A stretch of DNA of 13,145 nt from Acidobacteriota bacterium (lineage in GTDB: Bacteria; Acidobacteriota; Terriglobia; UBA7540): NCBI GenBank assembly GCA_003171295.1, contig PMYF01000866.1, forward strand, positions 2,795 to 15,939. Reading direction: 5' to 3'. Both the position numbers and the translations under genes were made by a program. The notes under the pieces were generated by a model that worked only from the letters and a program-made list of their open reading frames with translations, was not told the origin of the DNA and ran no database searches. Shown one piece after another: positions 6,335 to 13,145 of this stretch. How positions within the stretch are numbered: the stretch's first letter is position 1; the number at the start of each line of letters is the position of its first letter.

Positions 6335-8970
6335 GACGCATGGGAAAATTCGCAGGCCTTTTGGCGCAGGCAATCCTTGTCGGCTTGCTGTCGATCCCCG
6401 CTCTCGCGGCGTCGCCGCGGCAAGTGGATCGGACGAGTATCATCTGGGCACAACAGGACTCAACCGGCGTGGTCTGGGGAGTTGCCGCTTTCGGAACTTC
6501 GGGCCTTTACCGCTGGGAACAGAATGCCTGGCATCGCGTCGCCGGTGGAGGAACGCCCGAGGGCGGATTGCCGATCGCCTTGGTGCGGGGGCTCGATGGA
6601 GCAGTCTACTGCCTTTGGAACAATCCTTCCGAGACCCACACCCTAACGCGGCATCAAGGGGATGCGTCTCGGCAGTTTGCGCGATTCACTGGAGCCCTCG
6701 CTGGCAACCCTAACCCTAGCATTTTTGCTGATCCTAAAGGAAACTTCTGGATTACCGAATGGGGAACGCACATCTACCGGATCACGCCTGAAGGAAAGGC
6801 CGAAAGTGCGTATACGATTCCCGGCGACGAGTTTGTTTCCCAGAGTTGCCCGGTAACCGAGCCTGGGAACTTCCGCCTCGTCCTTGCGACTGCTGATGGG
6901 GTCGGCCGCGTGTGGTTTTGGTCGGAGTCTCCGGCCCCCTGCACCAACCTCGCCGTACTCCGAGGGGTCTTGATTTTTGACGGAGAGAAATTTCAGCATC
7001 ATCCCCAATTGAACGGAATTCAGAATGCAATGATTTCCGTTGTCGAACCTGCGGACGCGCAGCACATGTGGGTGGCGGCGCCGAATGACCAGCTCTATCG
7101 CGTGGACATCGACACGCTTGAAGCGAAGCCCATGACGCCACCCGAACCTCAAGCGTTCCAATCCGTCCAGAAGATTTTCTGCATTGATAACGACACCTTT
7201 GTGATCTCGGGTTTACCGATGCTGGCGGTGCCGGAAGCGAATGGAGGTGGGCGGTCCGGGATGCTGTGGAGGTTGACGGATGGCAAGTGGAAAAAAGGGG
7301 TGAACGGTCTTGATTCAGACTTGTCAACCTATTTTTCGCGGAAGATGCGAGAGTGGGTTTCGACGCAGGATGGACTCTGGGTGGGGACTTACGGCAGCGG
7401 CCCTTGGTTTATCCCGGCGCGAGGCGGCGAAGCCAAGCTTGTGGATTGGCACTGCGGCTACCCGCTCAACGGGTCGGAACGCATGTTCCAGCTTCCAGAC
7501 GGGCGGCTGCTGACGCTTGCCCTATATCAAGGGAGCACCACGCTGGAACCTGCTGATTTGCGGGTGGCCTGCCAATCGCCACCCGAGGTCGAAACGATTA
7601 ACCCTTACCGTGAACTCGTGCAGGACGCACGCGGCCATCTACTGGGCATTGTCACCGCCGAGGACAACGCTTTGAGTGATTGGGACGGTGAAAAGTGGGC
7701 AAAGTATTCCCTGCCTGCCGCCTTCGCCGCCGACCCAATGTTAGTCACCACCACGGATTCCCTTGGGCGAACCTGGATCCTCTCATCTCCAGTGGATTTC
7801 CGGGGGCGGACCTTGCTCCTTTCATCCCCATTGGAAACTGCTGTGGCCATCTTTGACCCCAAACGTGGATCTTTCGAAACTTTCCCCAACTACCCCGACG
7901 CACTCCAGAGCCAACTCCCTCTCCAAGAAGATCTACAACTGAATGCAAGGTTCTTCCTGGTTCCCAGCTTCACGAAAGACGGCAGGATTTGCTATCGCGA
8001 TCTCCCGAATCGGGTCCGCTATTTCGACGGCGGCCGGTGGCGAAACTGGTTGGCCAATGAAATTGCCGGCCCCAATATGCTTGCCCTTGATGGCCCGCCG
8101 TTTTTCGACCGCGCGGGTAACTTGGCCGTCCATCTTCAAGGTAGTACTTGGGAGTTTACAGAGCAAAGAGGGTGGCAGCACATCGGTCAGGAGGTTGGTC
8201 TCGGCACCGATCAAGAGATGCGGAACCCGCGCCCGGTCTCCATGCCTCTTGGTTGCGTGGTGGAGCATCCGGATTCCGTTGTTACAGACAGGCTCGGGAC
8301 TTATTGGTTCACCTCGCACGGTCGGCTTTATCGGGCCATTGAGGGACTGTGCTCGCCACAGTTCGCGCCCGATGAGCATCAGCCCTTCATCGATTCGCGA
8401 AAACTTATGCACGCGATGATCGACCCGAAAGGGAACGCGTTCCTGGCCACCGAGTTCGCTCCCAACCAGATCGAGTATGTGTTCTTGAAAGCGCGGCAGC
8501 CGCTGCCACAAACCGTGCTGCGAGCGTCCGCTGACGCTTCGGGAACAATCACACTGCACTTCTCCACCAATACGAAGGGCGCCCCCTCATTCACTTGGAG
8601 AATGGACGGTGGCCCGTGGAGCGCGCCGACGAAAAGCACCGAAACCATGGTCGAAGGCGCGCTCGGAGGCAAACATCGAATTGAAGCAGCCGCGGTTGAC
8701 GAGCGACTGCAAATTGCCCCGATGCCCACTGCGGTGGTGATCGATATCCAGGCCGCCACCGAAGAACAGATCACAGCCCTCATCCAGAAACTCTCAGATC
8801 CCGATTACGCGCTGAGAGACAAAGCCGTCGCAGCATTGGTTCGCCAGTCGGACGCCGCGCTCCCTTTGCTTCGATCGGCGAGGGAGAAGGCAGCGCCGGA
8901 CCAGCGGTGGTGGATTGACGCCGCAATTCAGCAAATCGAAGAAAGCCTCTCAACCAACAAGAAACTTTGA
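6328..8970 (+). CDS. Exported beta-propeller protein with C-terminal Ig-like (Y_Y_Y-like) and HEAT-like segments
   Basis: The 880-residue protein starts at ATG 6328, with GTG 6331 and ATG 6340 as alternatives. All three begin before a signal peptide (LLAQAILVGLLSIPALAA), and the first two overlap the DUF4139 stop, implying translational coupling. The body has many propeller-like blades with D..G..W and Y.W....W patterns: SGLYRWEQNAWHRV, DPKGNFWITEWGTHIYRI, LWRLTDGKWKKG, DWDGEKWAKYSL, VRYFDGGRWRNWL, DRLGTYWFTSHGRLYRAI. These resemble two-component-regulator propellers. Around residue 755, FTWRMDGGPWSAPT...VEGALGGKHRIEAAAVD resembles the Y_Y_Y Ig-like module that follows such propellers. Residues about 815-875 (LSDPDYALRDKAVAALVRQS...ALPLLRSAREK) resemble a HEAT-type repeat pair. 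No kinase or transmembrane segment follows, so it is probably a secreted binding or scaffold protein. Confidence 0.75.
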   Translation: MVRRMGKFAGLLAQAILVGLLSIPALAASPRQVDRTSIIWAQQDSTGVVWGVAAFGTSGLYRWEQNAWHRVAGGGTPEGGLPIALVRGLDGAVYCLWNNPSETHTLTRHQGDASRQFARFTGALAGNPNPSIFADPKGNFWITEWGTHIYRITPEGKAESAYTIPGDEFVSQSCPVTEPGNFRLVLATADGVGRVWFWSESPAPCTNLAVLRGVLIFDGEKFQHHPQLNGIQNAMISVVEPADAQHMWVAAPNDQLYRVDIDTLEAKPMTPPEPQAFQSVQKIFCIDNDTFVISGLPMLAVPEANGGGRSGMLWRLTDGKWKKGVNGLDSDLSTYFSRKMREWVSTQDGLWVGTYGSGPWFIPARGGEAKLVDWHCGYPLNGSERMFQLPDGRLLTLALYQGSTTLEPADLRVACQSPPEVETINPYRELVQDARGHLLGIVTAEDNALSDWDGEKWAKYSLPAAFAADPMLVTTTDSLGRTWILSSPVDFRGRTLLLSSPLETAVAIFDPKRGSFETFPNYPDALQSQLPLQEDLQLNARFFLVPSFTKDGRICYRDLPNRVRYFDGGRWRNWLANEIAGPNMLALDGPPFFDRAGNLAVHLQGSTWEFTEQRGWQHIGQEVGLGTDQEMRNPRPVSMPLGCVVEHPDSVVTDRLGTYWFTSHGRLYRAIEGLCSPQFAPDEHQPFIDSRKLMHAMIDPKGNAFLATEFAPNQIEYVFLKARQPLPQTVLRASADASGTITLHFSTNTKGAPSFTWRMDGGPWSAPTKSTETMVEGALGGKHRIEAAAVDERLQIAPMPTAVVIDIQAATEEQITALIQKLSDPDYALRDKAVAALVRQSDAALPLLRSAREKAAPDQRWWIDAAIQQIEESLSTNKKL

Positions 8971-9829
8971 CCTTCCAGGTCACTCGCGAACGGGCTTTAG
9001 CCAACCACGACCCTCCAGGCGGTTCCTGGCTGGAAATCCCCATCCCACCAGTGATTTTCAGGTGATTGATAGCCCCGCGAGCGGATTCGGCCTAAAAATG
9101 CCGCCACCCTGGATAGTGCCATTGATCGGCTCGGCGGCGCGGCGCGCCTTCGTTGCCGACGCTGTTAAGTGCACGCCGACTGGAGTAGCACACACGGACG
9201 GCAGACACGTCCCACCCCTAGTCTTGAGCAGGCACACATCACGCACACGAGTTCTCATTGATCTCGTCGCAAACGAAACACAACAGGGGGGCGACGGCGC
9301 GGCAACCGCTGATATGGCGAATCAGTGGCCCCCACCTACTTCAATCGCACAATCGGTCGACAATCAGCAACATCAAAGCTGGCCTCGGCTATGAGCATGC
9401 CGACTTTGGGTGACATCGGATTCACAGTGGATTGCTTCCGGGTGCACCGTCGTCTGTGCAAGATCTCGGATTAACCCTGCGCAACCATCGGTAAATACAT
9501 GGCGACTACCGAGGAGCTATATCCTCGAACGCCGTTCCGGGGAATCTGAGATTGAGGGCCATTTGTCAGATTCGCCCACTTGCCGTCCAGATTGATAGGT
9601 CAGCCAAAGCCCTCTTGGGAGGATCTGTTGTGGCATTGCTCGTGACAAAGTGGGGCCTCGCAATGTCCAAGGATGAGGAAATAAGAGGCCTGGGGGGAAG
9701 AGATTTCGGACTTGCATCGTAGGTAGAGTGGTTGTCTAATTACGCCACCCTGTTGCCAGCCCGCGGATCGCTGTGAGGCTAGGCGTCATGCATAACTCAC
9801 GTGCCGATCGTCGATTACCGTTGGGGCTG
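8971..9829. other. Long spacer without a recognisable gene
   Basis: A small hairpin, gacct/aggtc (8969-8981, 3-nt loop), overlaps the propeller stop but has no T-run. A second perfect hairpin, cgagga/tcctcg, lies at 9510-9527 (6-nt loop). Open frames on both strands in 9058-9258 and 9517-9717 show no recognisable product, and no frame has a good ribosome binding site. Confidence 0.5.
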
Positions 9830-10043
9830 CTCCCTGACGACCCGACTCCGAGGCCATACGACTGCCTAGAAGAAGTTTTGCGCACTCGGCATTACGGCTG
9901 CCGGACCGCAGGCAAACATCCACTGGATTCGCCGCTTCCTTTTGGGGCAAAAGGACGTCCAGACCACGATGGTTTACACACGTGTGTTGAACCGAGGGGG
10001 GGGCACAGTTTCCTGTCGGATTTTTGCTCAGGGAGATTGCTGA
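9830..10043 (+). pseudogene. Integron-type tyrosine recombinase (IntI-like) relic, internally deleted and frameshifted
   Basis: The N-terminal part reads LLPDDPTPRPYDCLEEVLRT then RHYGCRT (about 9827-9907). This matches the start of integron-type integrases (...LLD.VRE.LR.RHYS.RTE.AY.HWIRRFI). The match resumes in another frame with QANIHWIRRFLL (9909-9944), where two bases appear lost from the expected Glu codon at about 9908. It then jumps directly to the C-terminal end LLGQKDVQTTMVYTRVLNRGG (about 9939-10001), which in intact enzymes is ELLGHKDVSTTMIYTHVLNRGG. The catalytic tyrosine codon is at 9975-9977. About 240 residues between the two ends are missing, including the catalytic Arg and HxxR motifs. 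A run of eight G (9996-10003) precedes unrelated residues and a TGA at 10041-10043. The protein cannot be active. No intact integrase or attC array is visible nearby. Confidence 0.75.
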
Positions 10044-10193
10044 AGTTGATCGATACAAGTAGGATTCGACCGGCATTCAAAGCGCGACAGCACACGCTTC
10101 ACGAGGGCTGACATGTCCGTCAACCCAGACGCCTGGAGTAATATGGGCGGCATCGGATTCCGTTAGAGGCAGGAAGGCTTCACATCAATATCT

Positions 10194-10201
10194 GAGGGAG
10201 G
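10194..10201 (+). promoter_or_regulatory. Ribosome binding site of the metallo-hydrolase gene
   Basis: GAGGGAGG ends 4 nt before ATG 10206. It is one of the strongest Shine-Dalgarno matches in the window and supports this start. Confidence 0.7.
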
Positions 10202-10205
10202 CACC

Positions 10206-11363
10206 ATGTTACGGCGCTTATTCGGCTGGCTCGTACTCGTAGCCATTTCATGCACATCGGGCTTTGGACAAGCCAACGGCAAACTCCAGATTCACCACAT
10301 GGACGTTGGCCAGGGAGATGGAGCAGTACTCATCTCTCCGGGTGGACAAGTCGTCCTCTTCGATGTCGGCGAAGACATGAAGAGAAAGGACTGCACCATG
10401 CCCTTGTCGTATTTAGATCAGCTGGGCGTGAAGCAGCTCGACTATCTGTTCGTCAGCCATTATCATTTCGACCATATCGGCTGCATTCCAGCGGTATTGC
10501 AGCAGTCCCCTCTTCAAGGAGACGCTTTTGATCGAGGGAAGAGTTATCCGGGAAAGACCTATGCCAACTACGTCGCGGCCGTCGGTAGCCATCGCAAGAC
10601 TGCCGCAATTGGGGACGTGATCACGCTGGACAAGAATGCAGCGAATCCAGTTGTTATCACGGTGGTTGCCGTGGACGGGGAATCTCGGCACGGACAGGTC
10701 CAGACATCAAACGAGAACGACCTGAGCCTAGCGGTCGTAGTCTCCTATGGTTCCTTCCGAGAAGAGATTGGAGGGGATCTCAGCGGCGACAACACACAAA
10801 TGTATCAGGATGTGGAGACCCCTGTTGCACCCGATGTCGGTCAAATCGACGACTACAAAGTGCATCACCACTGCAGTTCGCACAGTACCAATGATGCGTG
10901 GCTGGCCTCAACCAAACCGACAGTAGGTATCATTTCAACGGGTGATGGGAACGATTATGGACATCCCACTGCAGACTGCCTCGAGCGCCTCCACACGCAT
11001 GGTTTGAAGAGAACCTACTGGACGGAGCATGGTAATGGAGAGACGCCGGAAGCAGGACTCGACGTGGTCGGCGGGAATATTGTCGTGGAGGTCGCGCCGG
11101 GCGCGAACACCTATACCGTGAGCTATGGGGGGGCGGCACCGGACACTTATCAGACGATCGGTTCGGGGACATCGAAAGGACCAACTTCGCCGGTGACTCC
11201 CGCGGCGGGTGCGAAGAAATACGCATGGAGCTCCCGGTCGCAAGTCTACCACTACGCCGATTGCGATTTCGTCGCCAACATCAGTAAGGAGAACCTTCAG
11301 CAGAGTGACACGCCGCCGAAGGGCAAGCATCTGCACACTAACTGTCCAGTCGGGGGGCACTGA
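10206..11363 (+). CDS. Exported ComEC-like metallo-beta-lactamase-fold hydrolase with Cys/His C-terminal module
   Basis: The 385-residue protein opens with a signal peptide (LFGWLVLVAISCTSGFG). The MBL core is of the ComEC/Rec2 type: HHMDVGQGDGAVLISPGGQVVLFDVG (30-55), the metal motif SHYHFDHIG (H85, H87, D89, H90), NDLSLAVVVSYG (171-182), GGDLSG with D191 (189-194), HHHCSSHST (220-228) and GDGNDYGHP (246-254). These supply the expected two-metal ligands, so the enzyme is probably an active extracytoplasmic hydrolase, with a phosphodiesterase or nuclease activity most likely. It lacks the ComEC membrane channel. After a Gly/Thr/Pro linker, residues about 338-381 read KYAWSSRSQVYHYADC, then ENL and PPKGKHLHTNCP. 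The module carries H349, C353, H376 and C380, resembling the Ada-type metal-binding module used in some secreted nucleases. The patatin gene follows after 82 nt. Confidence 0.85.
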   Translation: MLRRLFGWLVLVAISCTSGFGQANGKLQIHHMDVGQGDGAVLISPGGQVVLFDVGEDMKRKDCTMPLSYLDQLGVKQLDYLFVSHYHFDHIGCIPAVLQQSPLQGDAFDRGKSYPGKTYANYVAAVGSHRKTAAIGDVITLDKNAANPVVITVVAVDGESRHGQVQTSNENDLSLAVVVSYGSFREEIGGDLSGDNTQMYQDVETPVAPDVGQIDDYKVHHHCSSHSTNDAWLASTKPTVGIISTGDGNDYGHPTADCLERLHTHGLKRTYWTEHGNGETPEAGLDVVGGNIVVEVAPGANTYTVSYGGAAPDTYQTIGSGTSKGPTSPVTPAAGAKKYAWSSRSQVYHYADCDFVANISKENLQQSDTPPKGKHLHTNCPVGGH

Positions 11364-11430
11364 GAAATGTGCAACCTATTCAATGAGGGGCATCGGCGTC
11401 AGAATGGCAACGATTGCTAATCCCAATATC

Positions 11431-11437
11431 AGGAGGG
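11431..11437 (+). promoter_or_regulatory. Ribosome binding site fixing the patatin start
   Basis: AGGAGGG lies 8 nt before ATG 11446. Earlier in-frame ATGs (11209, 11383, 11404) lack a comparable site. The first of these would also overlap the hydrolase gene. Confidence 0.75.
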
Positions 11438-11445
11438 CATTCAAT

Positions 11446-12603
11446 ATGGCATATAGCGCCGCCAATCTTGAAGCGCCGGTCGCGAAAATAGCCACGGATC
11501 CTGGAGCCGATCAGCCGAGGGCGGGGATCGCGCTGTGCCTCTCGGGTGGCGGTTATCGCGCCATGCTGTTTCACGTCGGAGTACTCTGGCGTCTGAACGA
11601 ACTTGGATATCTCTCGAAGATCGCCCGTTTTTCAAGTGTTTCAGGGGGTTCGATCACCGCTGCTGTCCTTGGGGTCGGCTGGGGCCAACTCGCTTTCGAT
11701 GGTTCTGGTATTGCTACAAATTTCAGAGACGCAGTAGTCGGCGCGGTCCGAAGCATGGCTAGTCATACGGTCGACGAATGGTCGATCCTCAAGGGCATTT
11801 TCAGCCCTGGAAGCATCGCCGACAAAGTTGCCGGAGCATATCGGAAGCATCTCTTCGGCGACGCGACGCTGCAGTCGCTGCCAGATTCACCGCGGTTTGT
11901 CTTCAATGCGACAAACATCCAGTCGAAAGCGCTCTGCCGTTTCTCAAAGCCCTATATGTGGGACTACCGTGTCGGGAAGGTTGCCAACCCGACGCTCGAC
12001 ATCGCTGTGGCCGTTGCGGCCTCCTCCGCTTTCCCGCCCGTTCTCTCCCCGCTCACACTGGAATTCAAAGAGACAGATTTCGTTCCAAATACCGGCCTGG
12101 ATCTCCAGTTTCCTCCCTATACGACGAAGATGGTCCTCACTGACGGCGGTGTCTATGACAATCTCGGATTGGAGACAGCGTGGAAGAACTACCAGACGGT
12201 TCTCGTGAGCGACGCCGGTGGTATGTACGCTCCGGAACCTAACCCCAAACACGACTGGATCGGCCACACGAAACGCGTTACAGATCTCATTGACAACCAA
12301 GTTCGATCGCTCCGCAAGCGCCAAGTCATCGATTCGTTCAAGGCTAGAGCGCGAACAGGCGCATACTGGGGGATTTGGACGGAGATTGGCGATTACCAGC
12401 TTCCTGATGCGCTTCCAGCCCCACCAGATAAAACCCACATACTTGCAACGACTGAGACACGCTTGAAGGCGCTTGACGCCGAACTCCAAGAGAAACTGAT
12501 CAACTGGGGCTATGCCGTCTGCGACGCGGCCATGCGAAAGCATGTGAACGCCGCACCGGAGCTACCTCGACCGGTGTTTCCCTATCCGGTCGGGGTGGGC
12601 TGA
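11446..12603 (+). CDS. Patatin-like phospholipase family protein
   Basis: From ATG 11446 the product has 385 residues. It shows the patatin catalytic set: oxyanion-hole GGGYR (34-38) in ALCLSGGGYRAMLFHVGVL, nucleophile S66 in SSVSGGS (the GxSxG elbow with the first Gly replaced by Ser, as in many bacterial members), the conserved AASSAFPPVLSPL (about 191-203), and the dyad aspartate D233 in LTDGGVYDNLG. Patatins hydrolyse acyl esters of membrane lipids with a Ser/Asp dyad. There is no signal peptide or transmembrane segment, so it is cytoplasmic or peripheral unless exported another way. The segment KHDWIGHTKRVTDLIDNQVRSLRKR (about 269-293) also occurs in related stand-alone bacterial patatins. 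It sits 82 nt after the metallo-hydrolase gene on the same strand and is probably co-transcribed. Antiphage effector patatins (CapV) accompany a nucleotide cyclase; none is seen in this window. Confidence 0.88.
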   Translation: MAYSAANLEAPVAKIATDPGADQPRAGIALCLSGGGYRAMLFHVGVLWRLNELGYLSKIARFSSVSGGSITAAVLGVGWGQLAFDGSGIATNFRDAVVGAVRSMASHTVDEWSILKGIFSPGSIADKVAGAYRKHLFGDATLQSLPDSPRFVFNATNIQSKALCRFSKPYMWDYRVGKVANPTLDIAVAVAASSAFPPVLSPLTLEFKETDFVPNTGLDLQFPPYTTKMVLTDGGVYDNLGLETAWKNYQTVLVSDAGGMYAPEPNPKHDWIGHTKRVTDLIDNQVRSLRKRQVIDSFKARARTGAYWGIWTEIGDYQLPDALPAPPDKTHILATTETRLKALDAELQEKLINWGYAVCDAAMRKHVNAAPELPRPVFPYPVGVG

Positions 12604-13145
12604 TCAGAACACGGAGCCGCCAATCTGCCCAGGAATGTCGCAGGGGCGCGAACGATAGCAGTGCAGGTCAAGTACTTTTTCCCCTTGATCGGGGCAATTG
12701 ATCTACTTGACATCCTTTATCCCTTAAGTGTTCAAGCGCCGCACGTCGTGAAGGGGGCAAGGTTGCTCCCGCGAGCCTGACCTTGTTCCAGAATGCAATT
12801 GCATTACCCACACATCATGTCCGCCTCCAGTTCACATGAACGTGTGGTTGCGGCATCTTCAACAGGCAGCTGTGCCCGCTCAGGAAAACGACAGAACCAA
12901 TTCCGAGCGCATGGTCGCACACGGAAGTTACTCTGCGTTTTCTTGCGAAGGAGTTCAATCATTCGCTCGTTTTACTGGTGATTGCCGTCACTCTGATAGT
13001 TCCAGCGCTGTTAAGGATTTCGCCTGAAAGTCGTCTACCCATCAACTGGCCCGCCTGCTGAGACGGGTTGGATGTGGGTACAAAAGGGCGTTTCACTCCC
13101 AACCCGGGTTAAGTGGTGGGTTGGGCTGTTATCAACAGTTATCTG
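12604..13145. other. Spacer without a recognisable gene, rich in inverted repeats near its end
   Basis: Short frames on the plus strand (12793-13027) show no recognisable product. The last 110 bases hold several inverted repeats (reported separately). The window ends before the next gene. Confidence 0.5.
13098..13138. repeat. Two adjacent hairpins
   Basis: A perfect 8-bp inverted repeat, cccaaccc (13098-13105) and gggttggg (13118-13125) with a 12-nt loop, is followed at once by ctgtt (13126-13130) and aacag (13134-13138) with a 3-nt loop. The nested palindrome aacccgggtt (13101-13110) lies inside the first. No T-run follows within the window, so an intrinsic terminator is not supported. A less perfect stem, taccca/tgggta, flanks about 13036-13080. 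Confidence 0.55.

Noticed and set aside
6705..6718. Telomere-like aaccctaaccctag
   Set aside because: It is two repeats inside the coding sequence of the propeller protein and is explained by codons.
9058..9258. Minus-strand open frame (66 codons) in the spacer
   Set aside because: It continues upstream without a natural start, has no recognisable motif and no ribosome binding site.
9350..9412. Peptide NIKAGLGYEHADFG, possibly a porin or barrel relic
   Set aside because: It is only 14 residues of generic barrel-like pattern, and no second matching segment is found nearby.
11209..11445. Earlier starts for the patatin gene
   Set aside because: The added residues are basic and low in conservation, part overlaps the hydrolase gene in another frame, and the strong AGGAGGG precedes ATG 11446.
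10206..12603. Interpretation of the patatin as a CBASS effector
   Set aside because: No nucleotide cyclase or accessory CBASS protein is present in the window, and the neighbouring hydrolase carries an export signal.
12685..12698. ccccttgatcgggg hairpin after the patatin gene as a terminator
   Set aside because: The stem is only four to five pairs, and the T-run lies on the 5' side, so it does not form a Rho-independent terminator on the plus strand.
13066..13126. Several GTTRRRY-like motifs suggesting an integron attC site
   Set aside because: No matching RYYYAAC partner at proper spacing was found, and such short motifs are frequent by chance.

Overview
The window reads like a chromosomal segment of a soil-type Acidobacteriota bacterium. 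This is an inference from moderately high GC, a high share of exported proteins (TonB C-terminal domain protein, outer-membrane barrel, DUF4139 protein, beta-propeller protein) and the general style of the proteins. No rRNA or tRNA gene is present to confirm it. About two thirds of the window is convincingly coding. The rest is long spacer, unusual for a free-living bacterium, and three spacers hold recognisable wreckage of genes.

Layout: (1) 1-723, the 3' part of a ferredoxin-NADP reductase-like flavoprotein, cut by the window edge. (2) 724-1448, spacer with a truncated transposase relic (about 796-900) and one copy of a divergent repeat. (3) 1449-1809 on the minus strand, two small overlapping unrecognised ORFs. 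(4) 1960-3388, a periplasmic protein with two TonB C-terminal domains and a small outer-membrane beta-barrel protein. (5) 3389-4828, spacer with a degenerate 41-bp tandem repeat, a histidine-kinase ATPase-domain relic (about 4186-4377) and the second repeat copy. (6) 4829-8970, a translationally coupled pair: an exported DUF4139 protein and an 880-aa exported beta-propeller protein with Ig-like and HEAT-like C-terminal parts. (7) 8971-10205, spacer ending in the relic of an integron-type tyrosine recombinase that has lost its middle and carries a frameshift. (8) 10206-12603, an exported ComEC-like metallo-beta-lactamase-fold hydrolase with a Cys/His C-terminal module, followed by a patatin-like phospholipase. 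(9) 12604-13145, spacer rich in inverted repeats.

Working together: the two best candidates for a functional unit are the DUF4139/propeller pair (overlapping stop and start codons) and the hydrolase/patatin pair (same strand, 82-nt gap, each with a strong ribosome binding site). The three relics (transposase, sensor kinase, integron-type integrase) and the repeat pair suggest that the spacers were sites of past insertion and decay. None of the functional assignments beyond family level can be proved from the sequence alone.
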